Below, in pieces: positions 62,161-64,000 of a stretch of DNA of 64,000 nt. The number at the start of each line of letters is the position of its first letter. Positions within the stretch are counted from its first letter, which is position 1. The stretch is taken from contig JALSUJ010000461.1 in the NCBI GenBank assembly GCA_027071355.1, positions 50,345 through 114,344 of the forward strand, written 5' to 3'. A program made the translations under genes and the position numbers. This DNA is from Gammaproteobacteria bacterium (GTDB taxonomy: Bacteria; Pseudomonadota; Gammaproteobacteria; GRL18). The notes beneath the pieces were generated by a model. It was not told the origin of the DNA, made no database searches, and worked only from the letters and a program-made list of their open reading frames with translations.

Positions 62161-63792
62161 TTATCTACTTAATGCACTTATAGCCGCCAGCAAATATTTG
62201 GGATTATGTATAGAATCATACATGGGATGCACTTTTTTCCCTGTATTGAAGTGCCCATATACAGCCATTTGGGCTGTTCTTACCGAGTATTCAACAGTAA
62301 ATACACAGTCTTTTGGGGCTTCGGCAAACTGGCCTAAAAAAGCAAAGTTTGTTGCACCTTCTGGAATAACCTCTGGCCTGTCACCCGGTGATCTAGGCAT
62401 AAATAGACTGTCGATAAAAGGCATGGCAACGGGTATACAGTTCACTTTACCAGCAGCTGTGATGGGCTCCATCAAATCCTGAATTTTTAGATGAAAATAT
62501 AATTCTTCAAGCAGTTCTGCACCACTGCATTCAGCCATTGTTTTATCAATATAATTGCCTTTTCTATCAGGATATAAACCGTAACCCCAGAAGATTTTCA
62601 CATTTTCTGGCTGATTTGGAAAATGCGGCTGTCTTGCGATAACAATCGACATTAACCAGTTAGAATCGGTCATTGTGACAAGCCCTCCTGTTCCATCAAC
62701 ATTACCTGAAAAATTTTCCATATAGTCATGGAAAGTAGAGTCTTTGATGGTTGCGGTAAATGAATACCATTTCTGCAAATCAATATGGTCACAAAATGGC
62801 GATGGATTACCAAAAGCGCTATCCTGTTCAGCTATTTTTTTCCATAGCTTCCATGAGCCTGATTCATCTATTCCTTTTAATTCAGCTGCTGTATCCCAGC
62901 TTCCCTGATCAGTGCTTTCAGTGATCGATCCATTCGTAATAAAAACATAATCTCCTTTATTTAAAAATATTTCAGAACCATCCTTGAAATATAGTACAGA
63001 AGCTTTTTTTTCATCAGCTGATAGATCAAAATCAATATTAACGACTTCCTTACCCAGTTCAAAATTTACCTTTCTTTTTTCAAGGTAGCGTCTTAAAGGC
63101 CTGACTACAGAATCATACTGATTATACTTTGTTCGCATAACACCACCCAGTTTATACAAACCATCAACCAGGTGAATAAAACGCTTCATATAGCGTCGCA
63201 TTTCTGCAAGGCTACTCCATTTCTGGAAAGCAAACATTGTTGTCCAGATATACCAGAAATTAGTTTCAAAGAACTCATGGTCAAACCAGTCTTCGATACG
63301 CTTATTACCTAATGATTTTTCCGGTACAAAAGTCAGTTTTATTAAATCTGTCTGTTGACTAAAGGATAAGCCATAAGATGATACATCTAGCTTTTTTCCA
63401 TCTTTAAGAAGCCGAGCTTGCCCATTTGAAACAAAGCGCTCATTAAATTCAAATGATTCATCTCTAACTGAAATATCCGAATTTTCCAGTGAAGGAATAA
63501 ATGACAGTAATTCCCAGTAACATTCATAATGTTTTTCATGCATTCGCCCCCCGCGAACAACAAATCCCCTATCTGCATCACCGGCTCCATCTAAAGCCCC
63601 TCCGGGTTTGCTATCTTTTTCCAGAATAAAAATATTTTCTCCAGGAATACCGGCATCTTTTTCTAAATAGACGGCACTGGCAAGACAGGCTATACCACTA
63701 CCCACTAAATAAACTTTTGTGTTTTTCAGGTTTTGATCATTTTTAATATTCATTTCCATGCCTTTGGCTTTGATTATGGATGATGTTGTCAT
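62161..63792 (-). CDS. Oleate hydratase (myosin-cross-reactive antigen family, FAD-dependent)
   Basis: About 530-543 residues; the start could be ATG 63792 or an inner ATG. FAD Rossmann motif KVYLVGSGIACLASAVYL, then FILEKDSKPGGALDGAGDAD, GRMHEKHYECYWELLSFIPS, WTTMFAFQKWSSLAEMRRYM and RHIHLVDG-like RFIHLVDGLYKLGGVMRTKY are all typical. It adds water to oleic acid to give 10-hydroxystearate, a membrane fatty-acid detoxification. It is not a backbone gene; it lies beyond parA and may be cargo or flanking chromosome. Confidence 0.9.
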   Translation of the reverse strand: MTTSSIIKAKGMEMNIKNDQNLKNTKVYLVGSGIACLASAVYLEKDAGIPGENIFILEKDSKPGGALDGAGDADRGFVVRGGRMHEKHYECYWELLSFIPSLENSDISVRDESFEFNERFVSNGQARLLKDGKKLDVSSYGLSFSQQTDLIKLTFVPEKSLGNKRIEDWFDHEFFETNFWYIWTTMFAFQKWSSLAEMRRYMKRFIHLVDGLYKLGGVMRTKYNQYDSVVRPLRRYLEKRKVNFELGKEVVNIDFDLSADEKKASVLYFKDGSEIFLNKGDYVFITNGSITESTDQGSWDTAAELKGIDESGSWKLWKKIAEQDSAFGNPSPFCDHIDLQKWYSFTATIKDSTFHDYMENFSGNVDGTGGLVTMTDSNWLMSIVIARQPHFPNQPENVKIFWGYGLYPDRKGNYIDKTMAECSGAELLEELYFHLKIQDLMEPITAAGKVNCIPVAMPFIDSLFMPRSPGDRPEVIPEGATNFAFLGQFAEAPKDCVFTVEYSVRTAQMAVYGHFNTGKKVHPMYDSIHNPKYLLAAISALSR

Positions 63793-64000
63793 GGATTACC
63801 CATGAACGAGAATGACTTAGTGTGTATATTTCAGATCCTTCACACACCTTAAAATATAGAGCAAGGGTAGTTAAACTGGTATTTATGTTATTAATATGAA
63901 GCATTCTATCCAGCGTTCAAAATACTCCAATGTTTTTAATCCGTCCAGTTTTATGCATGATTATGGATTCGCCTGTGATTGTATTAAGGTTTATACTTAA

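Noticed and set aside
63896..64000. 34-codon + strand frame at the right end
   Set aside because: No ribosome site, unremarkable composition; could be chance and touches the window edge.

Overview
The window is about 64 kb of moderately AT-rich DNA. It carries most of a conjugative element of the PFGI-1 / SPI-7 / ICEHin1056 class (the 'GI-type' type IV secretion system, with families named after Pseudomonas fluorescens loci PFL_46xx-47xx). Protein content and gene order point to a gammaproteobacterial host; I cannot name the genus. No rRNA, tRNA or CRISPR array is visible. No relaxase and no full-length ICE integrase lies in the window, so I cannot tell an integrated element from a large plasmid.

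Layout. (1) 1-18.8 kb, + strand: a compact, overlapping mating-pore operon running from a truncated PilP/TraP-like gene through the coupling ATPase TraD, VirB2/3/8/9/10-like proteins, the VirB4-like ATPase and TraU/TraH/TraG-like proteins. (2) 18.8-30.8 kb: an accessory segment with three minus-strand hypotheticals, a YefM-YoeB toxin-antitoxin pair, a SprT-like protease, a DUF5131 three-cysteine protein with its partner TcmP, a ParB-like protein paired with a Dam-type methylase, an Abi_2/HEPN-like protein, an orphan Phd-type antitoxin and a small tyrosine recombinase. (3) 30.8-50.2 kb, almost all minus strand: small unknown genes plus a GHKL ATPase (broken by an insertion sequence), an SNF2-like helicase, a DUF6094 methyltransferase, RadC-like, DUF3275 and DUF3577 proteins. 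Two identical 1309-bp IS3-family copies sit here in direct orientation, each with a 3-bp target duplication. (4) 50.3-62 kb, minus strand: the replication and partition core (response regulator, topoisomerase I, HU, SSB, ParB-like, DUF3158, PFL_4669, STY4528-type replication protein, DUF2857, ParB, ParA). (5) 62.2-63.8 kb: an oleate hydratase gene.

The most striking observation is in region 3. Nearly every minus-strand gene there is preceded by a structured leader. A hairpin with ACCC...GGGT ends has a loop that pairs with the segment just 3' of it (an H-type pseudoknot), and in the clearest copies that same segment is also complementary to the downstream ribosome binding site or start. The primary sequence differs from copy to copy while the pairing is kept. 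Nine of these leaders carry a second upstream module: a hairpin with a covarying 6-bp stem around a conserved 15-nt loop. This looks like a reiterated, element-wide translational switch that I do not recognise as a named RNA family.

Other features worth checking are a hairpin that buries the tcmP start codon, long perfect palindromes at the SprT and antitoxin promoters, five evenly spaced 19-bp palindromes next to the replication gene, and 30-bp repeats inside that gene.
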